Assembly (NCBI RefSeq): GCF_034190915.1
Contig: NW_026947509.1
Location: 36,836,767-36,900,766 of the forward strand
Length of the DNA stretch: 64,000 nucleotides
Reading direction: 5' to 3'
From: Cavia porcellus
Taxonomy: Eukaryota; Chordata; Mammalia; Rodentia; Caviidae
Shown here: in pieces, positions 11,029 to 23,066 of the stretch
Position numbering within the stretch: position 1 is the stretch's first letter
Layout of the letters: each line of letters starts with the position of its first letter
Translations under genes and position numbers: made by a program
Notes under the pieces: model-generated
What the model was told of the DNA's origin: nothing
Database searches by the model: none
Seen by the model: only the letters and a program-made list of their open reading frames with translations

Positions 11029-12120
11029 TTTTTATCATGACTGCTTTAGAACTTTGAAAGATCAGTTTAAAGTCTCAGAGTTAGCATCTGGTGATTGTTC
11101 TGTGTTATTTTTCACTTGCTTTGAAATCTTCTTGGTTCTCAGCATGCTGAATCACTTGCTTTTAAAATCTGCCCATGTGGGGCATTGTGAACCATATTTA
11201 AACATCAGTTCTAGCTGGCTTCTCTTGACTCTGCGCCTGTGGAGCTGCCTTGGGTTCCAGGGAAAGCAGAGGTCTAGGATTCCACTTGGCTTCTGTGGAC
11301 ACCTGATGGGAGCAGCCAGTACTGTTGAACTGAGGCTCCTCTAACACTACCCCAGTGCAGTGTGGTGGAGGCCTCATCAGAGCTGTGATGGTGGAGTTTG
11401 TCCCCAAGACTGCACTAGCACTAAGGCAGAAAGGAAGGATTGCTTCTGCCTGACAAGTACTGGCTCTCCACTATGCTACACTATATTGTTTGTAGGAGAC
11501 ACCATCAGTGTTGTGTGGATGTAGTGATTCAGGCTCTACAGAAGCCATGAAGAGGAAACACAGAAATTGAGATGTAGCTTTCCCCTAAGAGGAACAAAGT
11601 CCAAGTTTCTAATGAGCCTTTTTTGACCCCACTTGGCCCAGGAAGTGGATGTGGTGCTTCCCCATATAGGGAACAAAGTTCTAGTTTTTAATGAGCCTTC
11701 TTTGACCCCACCTGGCCCAGGGAGTGAACGTGGTTGTTAGAACCATAGGTGATGACCTGCGACTTTCCAACTAGCTTGTGGTGGTTATGTGAGAGTCGGT
11801 CTGGGTTTTCTCTTGCAGTGTTCTACAGATTGAAGCACTTATTGTCTATGCACATTCTGTCTTGCTCAGCGGTATTGCCTGGCCATTCGACCAGAGAAAC
11901 AAGACTGTAGTGGGTCTTCTTCTGTCTCTGCCCTTTGACATTTCTGGCTTGCCAGCATCTTCAGCCCAAGATTGGGGTAGAAGAGGCAAAAAAAGAAAAT
12001 CTCAAGATTCATTCCTTTGGCATTTCTTGAGTCTCACGGTCTGGGCTCATCTGCAAGCTGCTGACCCACTTTGTGCTATGTTTAGTGTACAATTTCCAAA
12101 ATCTGAGTTGAGCTTATGAA
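11029..12120. other. Unclassified, moderately GC-rich repeat-like sequence
   Basis: Base composition and the absence of splice-supported frames suggest noncoding, repeat-derived DNA, possibly the 5' portion of an L1 or an LTR. Open frames of 70-143 codons (10913-11344, 11198-11407, 11862-12119) show no motif I recognise. The 80 bp tandem repeat listed separately lies inside. Confidence 0.4.
11577..11735 (+). repeat. Two tandem copies of an 80 bp unit
   Basis: Copy 1 (11577-11656) and copy 2 (11657-11735) share 'ggaacaaagt', 'taatgagcctt', 'tttgaccccac' and 'tggcccagg' at the same spacing. Identity is about 80% by eye. They sit a kilobase upstream of the CpG island. Confidence 0.85.
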
Positions 12121-12489
12121 AAGCAATAGTAAAAAATACTTGTATTTTATCCTCGCGTTCCTGGAAGTCCCATACTTTTCCTTTGTAGTTTTTGCTTTAA
12201 TTTTTTTTTAAAGGTTAGAATGAACTGTGTCCACTTAACAGGCGTTTGGTACTGTTCCTGTCATTCTTCTTTAAACCCTGGGCATTTTTGTCCAGGGAGC
12301 CAGCTCCTCACTCACCTAGGACCTGAGTGAGGGAGGCAAGGAGGCAGCCTCAGAGGAAGGACAGCTGTCCTGGCTTTGCAGACCTCTAAGTCCGCACAGA
12401 TTCTAACAGGTGAGAGACAGCGGCGGGGGTTACAACCCAGGAACACGAGCTCGGTGAAAGAATCTGGGAAGACGACATTGTTCCAAGCC

Positions 12490-13560
12490 ACCAACCAATA
12501 TGGTAGAAGAGAGACAAAAATGAAAGAGGGATGGGGCGCGGCCAGCGGGGAGAGCGGGAACTGCAGGGAGCGAGCGCGAGTGCGGGACGGTGGCGAGCAA
12601 CTTCGCGGCTGAGCGCAGCGGGACGCGAGAGGAGGGGCGGGGAGGGCGGGACGGGGGCGGGCAGAGCCACCCAGTCCGAGTCCTCGCTGCTCCTGGGCGC
12701 GGGGCGCAGCCTCCGGTGGCGGAGACTGGGTCGCCCAGGACGGAGGCTGAGCCGGGGCCGAAAGGCTAGAGCTCGGCGAAGCGCCCTTGCTGGATCGGAG
12801 GGAGCAGGCGGGAGCAGACCCCGAGGTCTCCGCGCAGCCCCGCGGCCCCGGCTGCAGCCCGCGCGCCTTGTGGCTGCGCGCTCGGGGAAGCGGGTCCTCC
12901 CGGAGCTCCAGCCTCGCGCGCGCGCTCCGCTCTTTCCCAGACCATGGATGGCCACTCGCGGCTGTCGGTACCCAGGTAAGACTCGCCCCCTCGGCCCTGC
13001 TCAGCGCCCCTCAAACTCCCTCCTGCGCTCCGAATCTTCGCAAACTTGCCCTGGGGCTCTGGGTTTTGCGCGGGAGGTGGGGGGGTTCACAGGGAGGAGA
13101 CTGTGGTCGCCGCCCTGGCCCAGAAAACTGGCCCCGGCTGTGCGAGCGGCTCTCGGACCATCCTGGTCGCTGTCAGCAGCCCCTCTGGGCGTGAAGCTGG
13201 GTACGGCTGCGCATCCCGGCGGCCCCGAGTGGGTGACAGCCCCAGAGTCCGCCTTTAGATCGCTACAAGGCTGAGGTCGCCTCTGCCCAGTAGGGTCCCC
13301 AGGAGTCGGACTTTCTGTGGGTGCAGCTTTGGGGAGGTTTCGCGCCTTGTGGGGGTGGGGGGGGGAATGATTTCCAAGGTAGGCGACCAGGACTAAAGCA
13401 ATATATCCGCTCTCCCCAGCATCTGTAGTTGGCCCGCTATCTAGCCCGGTATCGGGGGTACCGGGCCCGCCGGGTGGTGGATGGTGGGTGGAGCAGGGGT
13501 GGCAGAGGTGAGAAGGAGCCAGTCCCCATCCTTGGCGAAACCTAAACTGCACCCCAAAGG
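12490..13560 (+). promoter_or_regulatory. CpG-island promoter of the downstream gene
   Basis: This is the only CpG-dense stretch in the window. Repeated 'gcgcg', 'cgcgg' and 'cggcg' clusters run from about 12530 to 13530 against CpG-poor surroundings. GC-box (Sp1-type) motifs cluster at 12631-12661. A CCAAT box lies at 12495-12499. I see no TATA box, which fits dispersed initiation. The transcription start cannot be set from sequence alone. A likely leader lies between about 12560 and 12943. Long open frames on both strands (12531-13274, 12386-12955, 13001-13552) follow from the lack of AT-rich stop codons here and are not proposed as genes. Confidence 0.85.
12944..12975 (+). CDS. Exon 1 coding part of an unnamed Ser/Gly/Pro-rich protein
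   Basis: The start codon sits in a strong Kozak context, ACCATGG. It is the first in-frame AUG after an in-frame TAG at 12767-12769. The exon encodes MDGHSRLSVP plus two bases and ends at a consensus donor, CAG|GTAAGA (intron from 12976). The two leftover bases, AG, join exon 2 to give a serine codon. The exon lies in the CpG island, as first exons often do. I do not recognise the gene and give no symbol. The support is the Kozak site, the upstream stop, the strong donor and the frame match with exons 2 and 3. A noncoding first exon with translation from the exon 2 AUG is the alternative. Confidence 0.7.
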
Positions 13561-14568
13561 AAGAGCTCCATCTCTTGCATTCATTCTAGCCCCTCTAACC
13601 CTTGCAGGGCTGCTACTCCGCTAACTCCTCGGACCCTGAGCGCTCCCGGGTTTCACCCCAGCCCTAGGGAAGCCTAGCGGGGTAAGTTAGGAAGCCCCCT
13701 TAGATGCTATCAGGTGCGAAGAAAGTCTTGGTTTCTTTGCATCTTTTATTTCATTTTCTCCCTCTCTGAAAATTCAAGAACCTGAGTTTTCTCTCCCGCC
13801 TCCCCCATAAATTTCAGAAGTAAATTGGGGCTGAGGAGCTGGTTGGGCAGATGGCTTTGCGCTCTGAGTGCTGGGCGCTGAGCCGAGTTCACATCCAGAG
13901 CAGCAGAGGATGCTGTCTGTTGTGGGCAGGCTAAGACTGATTTGTGGCCGGTCCTTAAGAGTGGATCCTGTTGCCAGTCACCTCGGATTTCCTCTTTCCT
14001 CCAGACATCTGGGGAGCTTCCCAGCTAGACTATCATGCACCGGAATAAACACTGTAAGCTCCGTTTCTTGGAGAGCCGCAAGAGCTGAGTCCACAAGCTA
14101 GAGCCCACATGTAGAGAGTATTGCGTTGCCAAGTATCCAAGACTGGGGTGGGAGTAAAGGTGGGGGTTGCGGAGGAGGTAAGAGACTGCATTTCCAAGCC
14201 TCTGAGACTGTTATCTAGAGACATGACATATTTATATTCTGTAACGAGATAGCCTTTCCCAGGCCCCAGCCACCACTCTCCCCAGGAGGGTAGCAAAGCT
14301 CCGTGGAGACTCCTGGTTTCTGCGCATTGCCCGAAGCAGCTGTTTAGTGCAAAATCTCCAATGCCTCCAGGCCAGACACTGTCAAAAGACCATACTGACC
14401 CAATGCACGAAGAAGTAAAGTTAAATCTTTCAAAACTTTAAAAAAGCTATTGATTTGTAGTTATGAGTATAAGGCGTTCAAAAATCAAATAAATCAGACC
14501 TTTCCTTTCTATCCCCATCTATTCTGCCTGACGCCAGTGGTCATTAGGGTACAAATAGTGAAGTCAGA

Positions 14569-14591
14569 CTCTGGAAGTCGACCTTCCAGAG
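14569..14591. repeat. Perfect 9 bp inverted repeat with a 5-base loop
   Basis: The arms 'ctctggaag' (14569-14577) and 'cttccagag' (14583-14591) enclose 'tcgac'. The centre is nearly palindromic (GTCGAC-like). It lies 1.6 kb downstream of exon 1, in the intron. No function is evident. Confidence 0.9.
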
Positions 14592-15954
14592 AGGCACCTT
14601 GAGAACAGATAACTCACTTTAAATCCAGTTTTCTAGATCAATTTGGCTGAAACATTATTTAAGTGTATTCAAACATCAGGACACTTTCTAAAATATTAGA
14701 ATCACATTGTAATGATAACTTCTTAAATTACCTCTGTTACAGGACTAAAAAAAGGACCATATAAAGAACAAACTAAATGCCATGCTGTGTATAGTGAAAC
14801 TTTAAATTTTGTAATATGACTACTTATGCACCAAGAGAATCAAATTTCCCCAAATCAGTATAATAATTACTTTTGTTACTGTTCTTATCCATACTGTTCT
14901 TATCCATATTACAAGAGATAAATTCACTATATCTTCCATTTCATTGAATTAAAAAACCCATAATTCCCTTTCTATAAGATTTACTTGAAAGCCATAGGTA
15001 TTTACTTTTTACATATGCAAAAAAAGTAAACTCAAATTTGAATTGATGTGTATAAATCATTTATTACTCATACAACTAGTATACAAAACATTAAATTTTT
15101 TAAAAAACTGATGCCTAGATAGTCTACAGAAGTGTTTACAAGAAGATAGGGAAAAAATCCACACATACAAATTATTATTGGCCAAGATACTGGTTGTCCA
15201 GATTTGAATCTTGCCAGTATCTAATGAAATGAAATTGCTGAATATATATCACTGTTTCTCTTTTAAAAATGTAAAACAATTTAGACATTCTGTTCAATAG
15301 TTGAATGGAGAAAACAAAAGGATTTGATAATATAGTTATTGAAGCCTTTTTTTCTGTTGGCTTTTTGATTTCCTTAATATTTTCACTTAAAGAAAACTGA
15401 GATGTTAGGCCATGTTCTATGAAAACTGATTTCAAACTTTAATTGGACTCATACATTTTATAAGCATTAGGATGGATTTTAAAAAAGTATTGAAGATTCT
15501 ATCAGTTGTTAGAATGCATTCTTTAAAATTTTCAAATATGCAATACATCATGTGGGTTACATTGCAGACTTCTTAGTAACACTGGTTAGTAAAGCTAGGT
15601 GATGTCTTCAAAACAGGGAACTGGTCTGTGGCAAGACTGGATGTTTCCTTGTTAGTTGCATGGCAGACTTGGAATCCATATATTTTCTGATTAGCAGTCC
15701 AATTTAAAGAGAAAGAAATTTAAAGGGGAGTTTTGGGGGATTTTTCATTTTGAGGTCTAAAAGGTAAAAGTTAAAGGTAAAAACTCTTTAGGCATCTGTT
15801 TTAAGAAAAGCTTAATTTGCTAAGGTCACACAACTAACCATTAGAAAAATAATCATTGGTCTGTCCTATAGTGAGTTCTAATAGAGTAGTTTGCCCTTAT
15901 AGAAGGAAAGTTGATTTCACTTACTTGGGCAACCAGTGTTTGTATATTATGATT

Positions 15955-16090
15955 TATATTTGGTCAAGTATTATCCCATATATAAAATAATTTAATCATC
16001 ACATGCCTGAGCTAATTATGACAGATATTATTTCCACTTCCTATAATGAAAACTCCAAAGCAAAAGGAAATTAAATAAAGCAAATAATTA
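15955..16090 (+). mobile_element. Probable MIR SINE
   Basis: Blocks resembling the MIR core occur in order: 'ttatcccatatataaaataa', 'taatcatcacatgcc' and 'cagatattatttccacttcc', then a 'gcaaaaggaaattaaa' block. MIRs are old tRNA-derived SINEs shared by all mammals. The copy is strongly diverged. Confidence 0.5.
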
Positions 16091-17882
16091 GATTTTTAAA
16101 TCCACAGAAAAACATGTACCAGAGTTAAATCACCGCCAAAGTTCTGCCCACAGATCCAGTGTCCTTTCTCGTACTGATTGAAAAATGCACACTTTATTTC
16201 AAATGGGGAAAAAGATTCTGGTACACAGGACAACCACTGATATCATCCTTGGAACATGTGGGGGCAGCCTAAATGAAAGAATCTTGTAAAGGTAGCAAGT
16301 ACTGACATATCCTCTTTGCAAAGGGAAATAATTTGTCACTTTGACCATGCCAAAGTGTGAATTTAAAGCCTAAAAAACAAATTGTCTTTTACTTCCCCCA
16401 AAATTATATTTTATACTGTATAGTTTTGATCTTTGTTTGTTTGTTTGTTTAGTTTAGTTTAGTGGCTGCTTTTGGAATAGTATGGTTTTTATACTGTACT
16501 TTGAGTGACAAAGTAAGGTCCATTGATTTAGTTTTCTGCTTTATTTTAACCAGTCTGTAGTTTAACAAAGCAATATGTCACTAAAATCCTTCAGGGTCTC
16601 AAGATTGTGTCAGTCAAAATGTTAGTGACAGAGGGGAAAAAGGACAAATACTGTTTTTAAATGGAGCAAACCCAGAACTGTATGTGTACTGTACAAAGGC
16701 CTTCTATCCACGAGTTTTCACTGAATGGTTATGAGTTTACAAATTCATACTCAAAGAGAAGCACATGCACCTCTGCACACCTGTGTCCTGTTTGTGGGAA
16801 ACAGCGAAAATGGTCTCCTCCTCTGAAGTCTGCCCTTCATCTCTGAAGCTGAGGAGCAGAGAAGAATATTAGACACCACCTGATATGTAAATGTTGGACG
16901 ATGCTTAATACTGGGATGTGTTGTCCTCAAGGTCAGCACTGGTGCCACAGCTAAATTCCCATCCTGTAAAAAGAGACACTGAGAATCACCAAGACACTGG
17001 GAGTCCGTGCTGCTTCTGAGTGGTGGAAAAACAAGAGTCTGAGAGCATTTCCAGTAGAAACCTTTATAAAACAGTGTTGCTTACCATTAACACTGCGTTT
17101 TAGATCCTGCAATTTCCACCAGCCTTTTGCCTACCTCTGTGTGGCTCCTTTAGTAAAATGTATATAGACCTGCTACAAGTAATTAACTTGTGAGTGAACT
17201 GTTAGAATGTGTCTTGTTTCTAGAGGATGCCTTTGACTACTCAGGGGAAGGCAAGTTTTCTCTCTGTGTGAGTTTCATCAACAAAGAACTTGAAGGGAAG
17301 GGGGAAAGTGATACACTGATATTTGCAGATCTGGTAGGAGTGCTTTTTGGAAATCAAAGGCTGTGAATTCCTAGGAAGTTGCTGGACTGTTGCTCCTTCT
17401 GTCTCTCATTCAGTAAACTGACAAACACTCTGTATTTTCTGGTCTTCTGGGTCCCCTTGACATCTAACCTTCTGCAATGCCTTCAACTTATTTTAACAGT
17501 GACTCTCACTTGGGGCCACCATGTAGGTGATATCTTACCATCTTGAAAAAGGCAGGCAAAAATCAAGGCATTTAGAAAAAAGGAAGCAATGTTCACTTGG
17601 GCGGAAAGAATGCTAGGAGCAGACGGTGGATTGGTTTTTGATGTCCCCTATAGGTGGAGAGCACACTGTGCTCACAGGAGGAATACTCAAAAGTTTGCTT
17701 TTCTGTGAACACAATCGCACAGCAATTCAGATCCTGATCCTGCCAGGAATTGTCCTTACTGACTGTCTATTCTGAAGCAAGATGCTTGTCCAGTCTGACT
17801 TGTTTTGTTTATCTAGGAAATGTGAACAGTAATCCTATTTGGTTTTTGGAAAGAATCTTGTAAGGATGACTTGAGATGGTCC

Positions 17883-18113
17883 ATATTTTTGAAGTAGGAA
17901 GAACTATTTAAATATGATGCTATTTTTACCTATCATATCTAATAGACTCCTCTAAATATGAATGTTTCACCACAGAGTTTTAATTGTTTTTCTTTTATAA
18001 TATTTTTGAAGTAGGAAGAACTATTTAAGTATACTATTTCTACCTGTCATATCTAATGGACTCCTCTAAATATGACTGTTTTATCATAGGGTTTTAATCA
18101 TTTTTCTTTTATA
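17883..18113 (+). repeat. Tandem duplication, 117 bp unit, two copies
   Basis: Copy 1 (17883-17999) and copy 2 (18000-18113) both begin 'atatttttgaagtaggaaga' and share 'tcatatctaat', 'gactcctctaaatatga' and the closing 'tttttcttttata'. Identity is near 90% by eye, with a small deletion in copy 2. The edges are abrupt, as for a simple local duplication. Confidence 0.95.
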
Positions 18114-19021
18114 ATAGAATTTAAAATCAATACTGTTAGGTAGGTAACGTGTTATGAAGTACAAACACTAATTTTATTTTATCTGATAGTAATATAACCA
18201 CTGACTTTGTTTTGGTTTATTTTTTCACCCTGTTACTTGTAATCTACATATGTTTTCATATTTAAAAGTTTTTACTATATAAGAAGTATTATATTTTTAC
18301 CTTCTCTGATAATCATTCTTTAACTGATACAATGAGATCATTCAAAATTGTTATAATTCTGCATAGCGCTAGATTGAACCCTGTCAGCCTTCTGGCCACT
18401 ATGTATGTGTAGTGTCTGTCTTCTGGTCTTTTCTCTGTCTCTCTGCCTCTCATCTCGTCTCTCTCTGTCTCTTTCTCTCTTTTCTAATTTGCTTTAAATT
18501 AATTGAAAATTTATTCATAATTCCATTTTGTCCCCTCTACTGATTTACTGTTTATACTTTGTTTAAAAAAAATCTATGGTTCTTAGAATATATATTTATT
18601 TCGGAATGTTTACAATGTATGTCTTTTATTAGTCAGAATCTAAGTATAATAGAGCATGTCACATCCTGTGTAAGGTTTTTTGAAATGCACATCCCAAATT
18701 CTCTCTTCTGATTGTTTGTCCTATTTTTGTTTGTGTATTATTGTATTTGCTTCAAATCAACAAATGTTTTAGAACAATTAGAAATAAGGAAAAATGGATC
18801 TGATTTTACCTTTATTTGTTTCACATCTGACCCTTCACTTGCATAGCTCCAAGATTCTCCTGTGCAGAGATCTTCTTTCCTTTTTCCTGTAGGGCAGATC
18901 TGCTGAGAATGAATTATTTTGGTTTTTGTTTCTTCAAGGATAGTTATTTCTTCACTTTTTAAAATAGCCTTTTGCAAGGATGGAGTTCTAGGTTAACCCT
19001 TTCTTCCTTTTTCTTGCTATC

Positions 19022-19100
19022 CTCCCTCACCCTCTCTTCTTCTTTTCCTCCCCACTTCCTCTTCCCTCCCTCCCTCCTTCCTTCTCCCCTTCTTTCCCCT
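19022..19100 (+). repeat. Polypyrimidine CT-rich tract
   Basis: About 80 bp is nearly pure C/T with TTCC, CCCT and TTCT units. Open frames on both strands here are artefacts of the low complexity. Confidence 0.85.
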
Positions 19101-19254
19101 GTTTTAAGGTTAGTATGTCTTTATTTTTTGGCCTCTGCCAAGAAGCTGTTGTTATTCTTATGTTCCTTCCTTTCCAAATCACTTGTCTTTCATTCCTTCT
19201 TGGCTTCAAAATTTGTGTCTTGTGTAGAGCAATTTTAGTTTGATTTGCCAAGGA

Positions 19255-19259
19255 TGTGT

Positions 19260-19305
<46 letters not shown>

Positions 19306-19330
19306 TTGTTTGTTGTTGTTGTTGTTGTTA
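19255..19330 (+). repeat. (TG)n microsatellite followed by (TTG)n
   Basis: A TG dinucleotide array, with one TA interruption near its start, runs to about 19304. A TTG trinucleotide run follows to about 19330. Such compound arrays are often polymorphic. Confidence 0.95.
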
Positions 19331-19929
19331 ATTTTTTTATTCTGCCTCATGTTCCCTAAACTTGCATTTGTGATTTGATATCTTATTGATTCTGAAAAAA
19401 ATCAAGAATTATTTAATCAAATATATTTCCTACCTCTTTCTTTTTCTTCTTAAACTCCAGTTTCATATTAGGCTCTACCTCATGGGTACTCTATTCTGCT
19501 TTTATTTTTGTTTTCTTCTTTTTTTCCCCTAGATTTCATATATTGATGAGTTTTCAATTTGATTAATACTTTCCTGAATTGATTCTACTAATAAATTTGC
19601 CAAATGCATTCTTTATCTGGTTATAATATTTTAAGTTTTTGCATTTGCATTTGATTTTGTCTCACAGTTTCTGTCTATTGTAATTACTCATGTGAACCTC
19701 CATGCTACTCACCTACGCCACCAGAGCAATTAAAATACTCAATACTTTTAATTTCTTACTAGATTAGTTCCAATATCCAAGTCATAAGTGAGACTGGTTC
19801 AGCACGTTGCTTTATCTTTTAAGTGTTATTGTTATTCCCTTGCTTTTTCGTATGACTTGTAATTTTTCTGTTGAAAGCCAGGCATCTTATATAGGACAAA
19901 GAATTTCTCCAGTCTGTAACTGTAATTGT

Positions 19930-20060
19930 TATTTAAAGTTGAAGAAAAAAGTCTCAGAGAGGTCAGATGACATCGTCAAGGTCACTCAGTTCATGAGAAA
20001 TAGAGCCAGAACATGAACCACAAAATATCAAACTCCAAATCCTGTGTCACTTGATTGTAT
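19930..20060 (+). mobile_element. MIR SINE
   Basis: The sequence holds the MIR landmarks in order: 'gtctcagagaggtcagatga', 'gtcaaggtcactcagttcat', 'agagccagaacatgaacca' and 'aaactccaaatcctgtg'. Similarity to the MIR consensus is from memory. The copy is diverged but full across its core. Confidence 0.7.
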
Positions 20061-22196
20061 CACTGTTGCTATTTCCTAACATTCATGAATTTCCATTTTG
20101 AGGACCTCCTAGAATGCTTCATGCCACATGACTCCTCCATACTTAGACATTTTTGATCCCATGCTCTGAGAAAGTCATTAAGCCATTTATAGCGATGAGT
20201 AGGAAGTTGTCCCTGACTAGCATAGTACAGTGTGTAATATAAGCATGCTTTCACTTTAAATTCCCTTTGACTCATCATTTCTCAAAACATGGTTTCTGAA
20301 TCACATGCAATTGTGAAGACAGGTGGATTCTACAAGATAAAGTGGTGCCTCGGTTCATGAACTTACATTTTTCCACAATATTGGTCACAGAATTCAGTCA
20401 GTGATCCTGGCTGCAACTGAATCGCAATCACAATTAAACTCAGGAGACTTTAAGATGCCGCTGCATTCTGACTCAATGAAAAGCAGTGGAAGCATAGCAC
20501 AGTCCGTGTGGCTTAGGATGGAGTTTAAGAGTTTGTGCTTGTCTTGGTGAAACACAAGAAAGACTCTAAAATTTCTAGCTCAACACCAAGCCACATTTCA
20601 GGTTGAGGTAGAAGAAGTGACATTTTCCACCATGTGATTTAAGATTTAGTACCTTTCATTTCAAATATTACATAAACATGCTGTTGGAATAGTCACTTGC
20701 TTGTCTTAGAAGAGCTGTGGATTTAGACATTGAAGAGTATTCAAAAACATAAAGACTTTCCTATTGCTGTTTTAAGAAATTGCCACGATTTGGTAGTTTA
20801 AAACAGTACATGAATTTGTTTCTTCTCAATTTTCTGTGTCAGACGTCTGACATGGTTCTAAGTAGGGTAAAGTCACAGTGCTGGCAGGACTACATTCCTT
20901 TGTGGAGAAGTTTCTGTCTAGAGAAAAAGTTTTCTTAACCATTTTCCAGCTTCCAGAGCCGGCCATATTCCTTCCTTTCCCCACATTTCCCATCTTGAGA
21001 GTGGGTGGCTGTGTTACCCCACTTCACAGCCTTCTGGTTTCTGACCTCTCCTGCCCTCCTCTTCCACTGTTAATAATCCTCACGATTACACCAGCTCTCT
21101 AGATAATCCAGTGTAATCTTCCTGTGTTAAAGACAGCTGATTAATAATCTTAGCTCCATCTTGAACCTTGATCCTACTTTGCCACATACTTTAATACACT
21201 CACAGTTTTCAGGAATTAGGATGTGAATGTCTTTAGGGAAATCGCTTTTCTAACCGCTACAGGCATCAGTTGAAATAATATCCATCTTATGACTCTTAAA
21301 GTGACACTTGCGACCCCACCAGAAGTTATTTAGTTCTTTCTCTCTCTCCCACCTGTTTCTTTGTTTCTTAATTAACAAAAAGGGCGTGAGGCCAAGACCA
21401 CAAAACCAGGTCAGTGGAACCTGGAAACTCTGGAGTTCATTCATTGGCACATGTTCATTGCTCTGGTTACTGATGCTATTCAGCAAGTACTTTGTGAATA
21501 TCACGAACTGATCTTAAGCCTAGGATGGAATTGTACTTGTTTTTCTCCCTCATGCAATATATAACCATTTGGTGTGATCTGACCCATGCAAGGTACATAA
21601 TTTTAAATAGAAGCACTGACCTTAGACCCTGCACTGTATATCTGCTGCGTCTCTGCTGCACAGTGGTTTCAGAAGACTGATTTTGGAAGCGTAAGTGAGA
21701 GGACAACTGAAGAGCCAATCATCAGGCAGTGCTGAGTAGACAGTCACCTGAAACCTTGAAGACTGGATAGAGTAGGCAAGACAGAGGCCTGCCCTCCTTA
21801 CACGACCAACGTATGCCAGGCGTTTGAGTCTGTGAGTTGCAGGATATCTGGAACACTCCAGAGAAAAGACCCGACACTCTCAACACTAGTTTTTCTTTTC
21901 ATTTGCTGAGTGATCTCTCAGACCGACAAGTCCTTCATTTGTTTGATTCCCAACAGCATTTGATCTGATCCACAGGTCACTTCTAACTTCTTAAAACAAC
22001 TTACCCCTAAGGAGAAATTCAGCCATAACATAGACCTTTTGAAACACTAACGGCTGTTTTCTTCTCTCTGTATGGGGAAAAGAGAGACCATCAGATATGG
22101 GACGCCAGAAATCCAAAGAACTTCCGTAAAGGTCAGCTTGTTCAACTCCCTTCTTCACAGATGGAGAAGCCAGAGTCAAAAAGTATTGTATGGTGG

Positions 22197-22290
22197 CTGG
22201 GGATTTAGCTCAGCAGCATAAATGCCTGCCTGGCAAGTACGAGGTCATGAGTTCAATCCCCGGTACCACCAAAAAAAAAAAAAAAAAAGT
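22197..22290 (+). mobile_element. ID-type SINE with poly(A) tail
   Basis: It starts with 'ggctggggatttagctcagc' (A box), continues with 'gcctgcctggcaagta' and a B-box block 'gaggtcatgagttcaatccc', then 'ggtaccacc' and an A17 tail. This is the best-preserved ID copy in the window and the one closest to a recent insertion. The 'gcctgcctggcaagt' core differs from the usual murid ID consensus, so it may help place the species. Confidence 0.9.
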
Positions 22291-23007
22291 GTTATATGAA
22301 CTGCTCAAATCCATGGATATTTAGAGACAGAACCAAAGATAAAGCCCTGGGCCTCTGCTTATGCTTACTGCTCTATTAATACTATTTATAGTAATAATAA
22401 TAACAACAACAATTTTAAAACATAGCTCCGAACTCTTGGAATTTTCTGGTACAATGTAATGTATCTATTATCCACATCTAAACAGGTTTTTTGCTTTTCC
22501 ATAAGAAGAGTAATGTCTGTATCACTGCCTAGATCATCCTTCCCCTGGAGCTGCTGTAATTGCCAGAAACAAACTCGAACCTCAAATGTACCAACCAAGT
22601 GGAATTTTACACCTTGAATATCTTGTGTTTTTAAACCAGGATATTGACCTCATTTTATAATGTGTTTCATTGTATAGTTTATCATTTTATTCGTTATATA
22701 TTTTATGTTAACTATAACATCTATACTGAAACAAGATGAAATATCCAACACTAATTAATTACTCAATCATTTTCTTCATTAGCAGTGGACAAGAATAATT
22801 TTCCTTTGTATTGGAAATATTGAAATGATCTGTGGTAGATTGGAACTGATATAAAATAATGACATTTAATTATGCTTTCATCAATACTAGACTCTGAAAA
22901 ATTGTAATTAATTCTTTAAAATATGTAGTGCATTAAAGATAAACCATTATTTTAGAATGAAGATATAACAAAATAAAATGGTGAACTTTTCTGAGATAGT
23001 TTTTTTT

Positions 23008-23066
23008 CTTTTTTTGGTACTGAGAATCAAGCTCAGGACCTTGCACTTGTGTATACAGCCCTGAGA
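23008..23066 (-). mobile_element. Partial ID-type SINE, minus strand
   Basis: The reverse complement reads 'caagtgcaaggtcctgagct' and then 'tgattctcagtacc' plus an A-rich tail. This is the 3' half of the ID family. The 5' half, with its A box, is missing or unrecognisable. Confidence 0.65.

Noticed and set aside
10913..11407. A 143-codon frame and an antisense 69-codon frame upstream of the CpG island
   Set aside because: The larger one starts in Tigger transposon sequence and has no known domain; no splice or promoter context supports it.
12386..13552. Large overlapping open frames on both strands in the CpG island (189, 247 and 183 codons)
   Set aside because: GC-rich promoter sequence lacks stop codons by chance. 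Proteins are Arg/Pro/Ala/Gly-biased, and the supported start at 12944 lies in another frame.
22197..22290. tRNA-like sequence with A and B boxes
   Set aside because: It has a poly(A) tail and related dispersed copies, so it is an ID SINE and not a tRNA gene. The same applies at 8894 and 24242.
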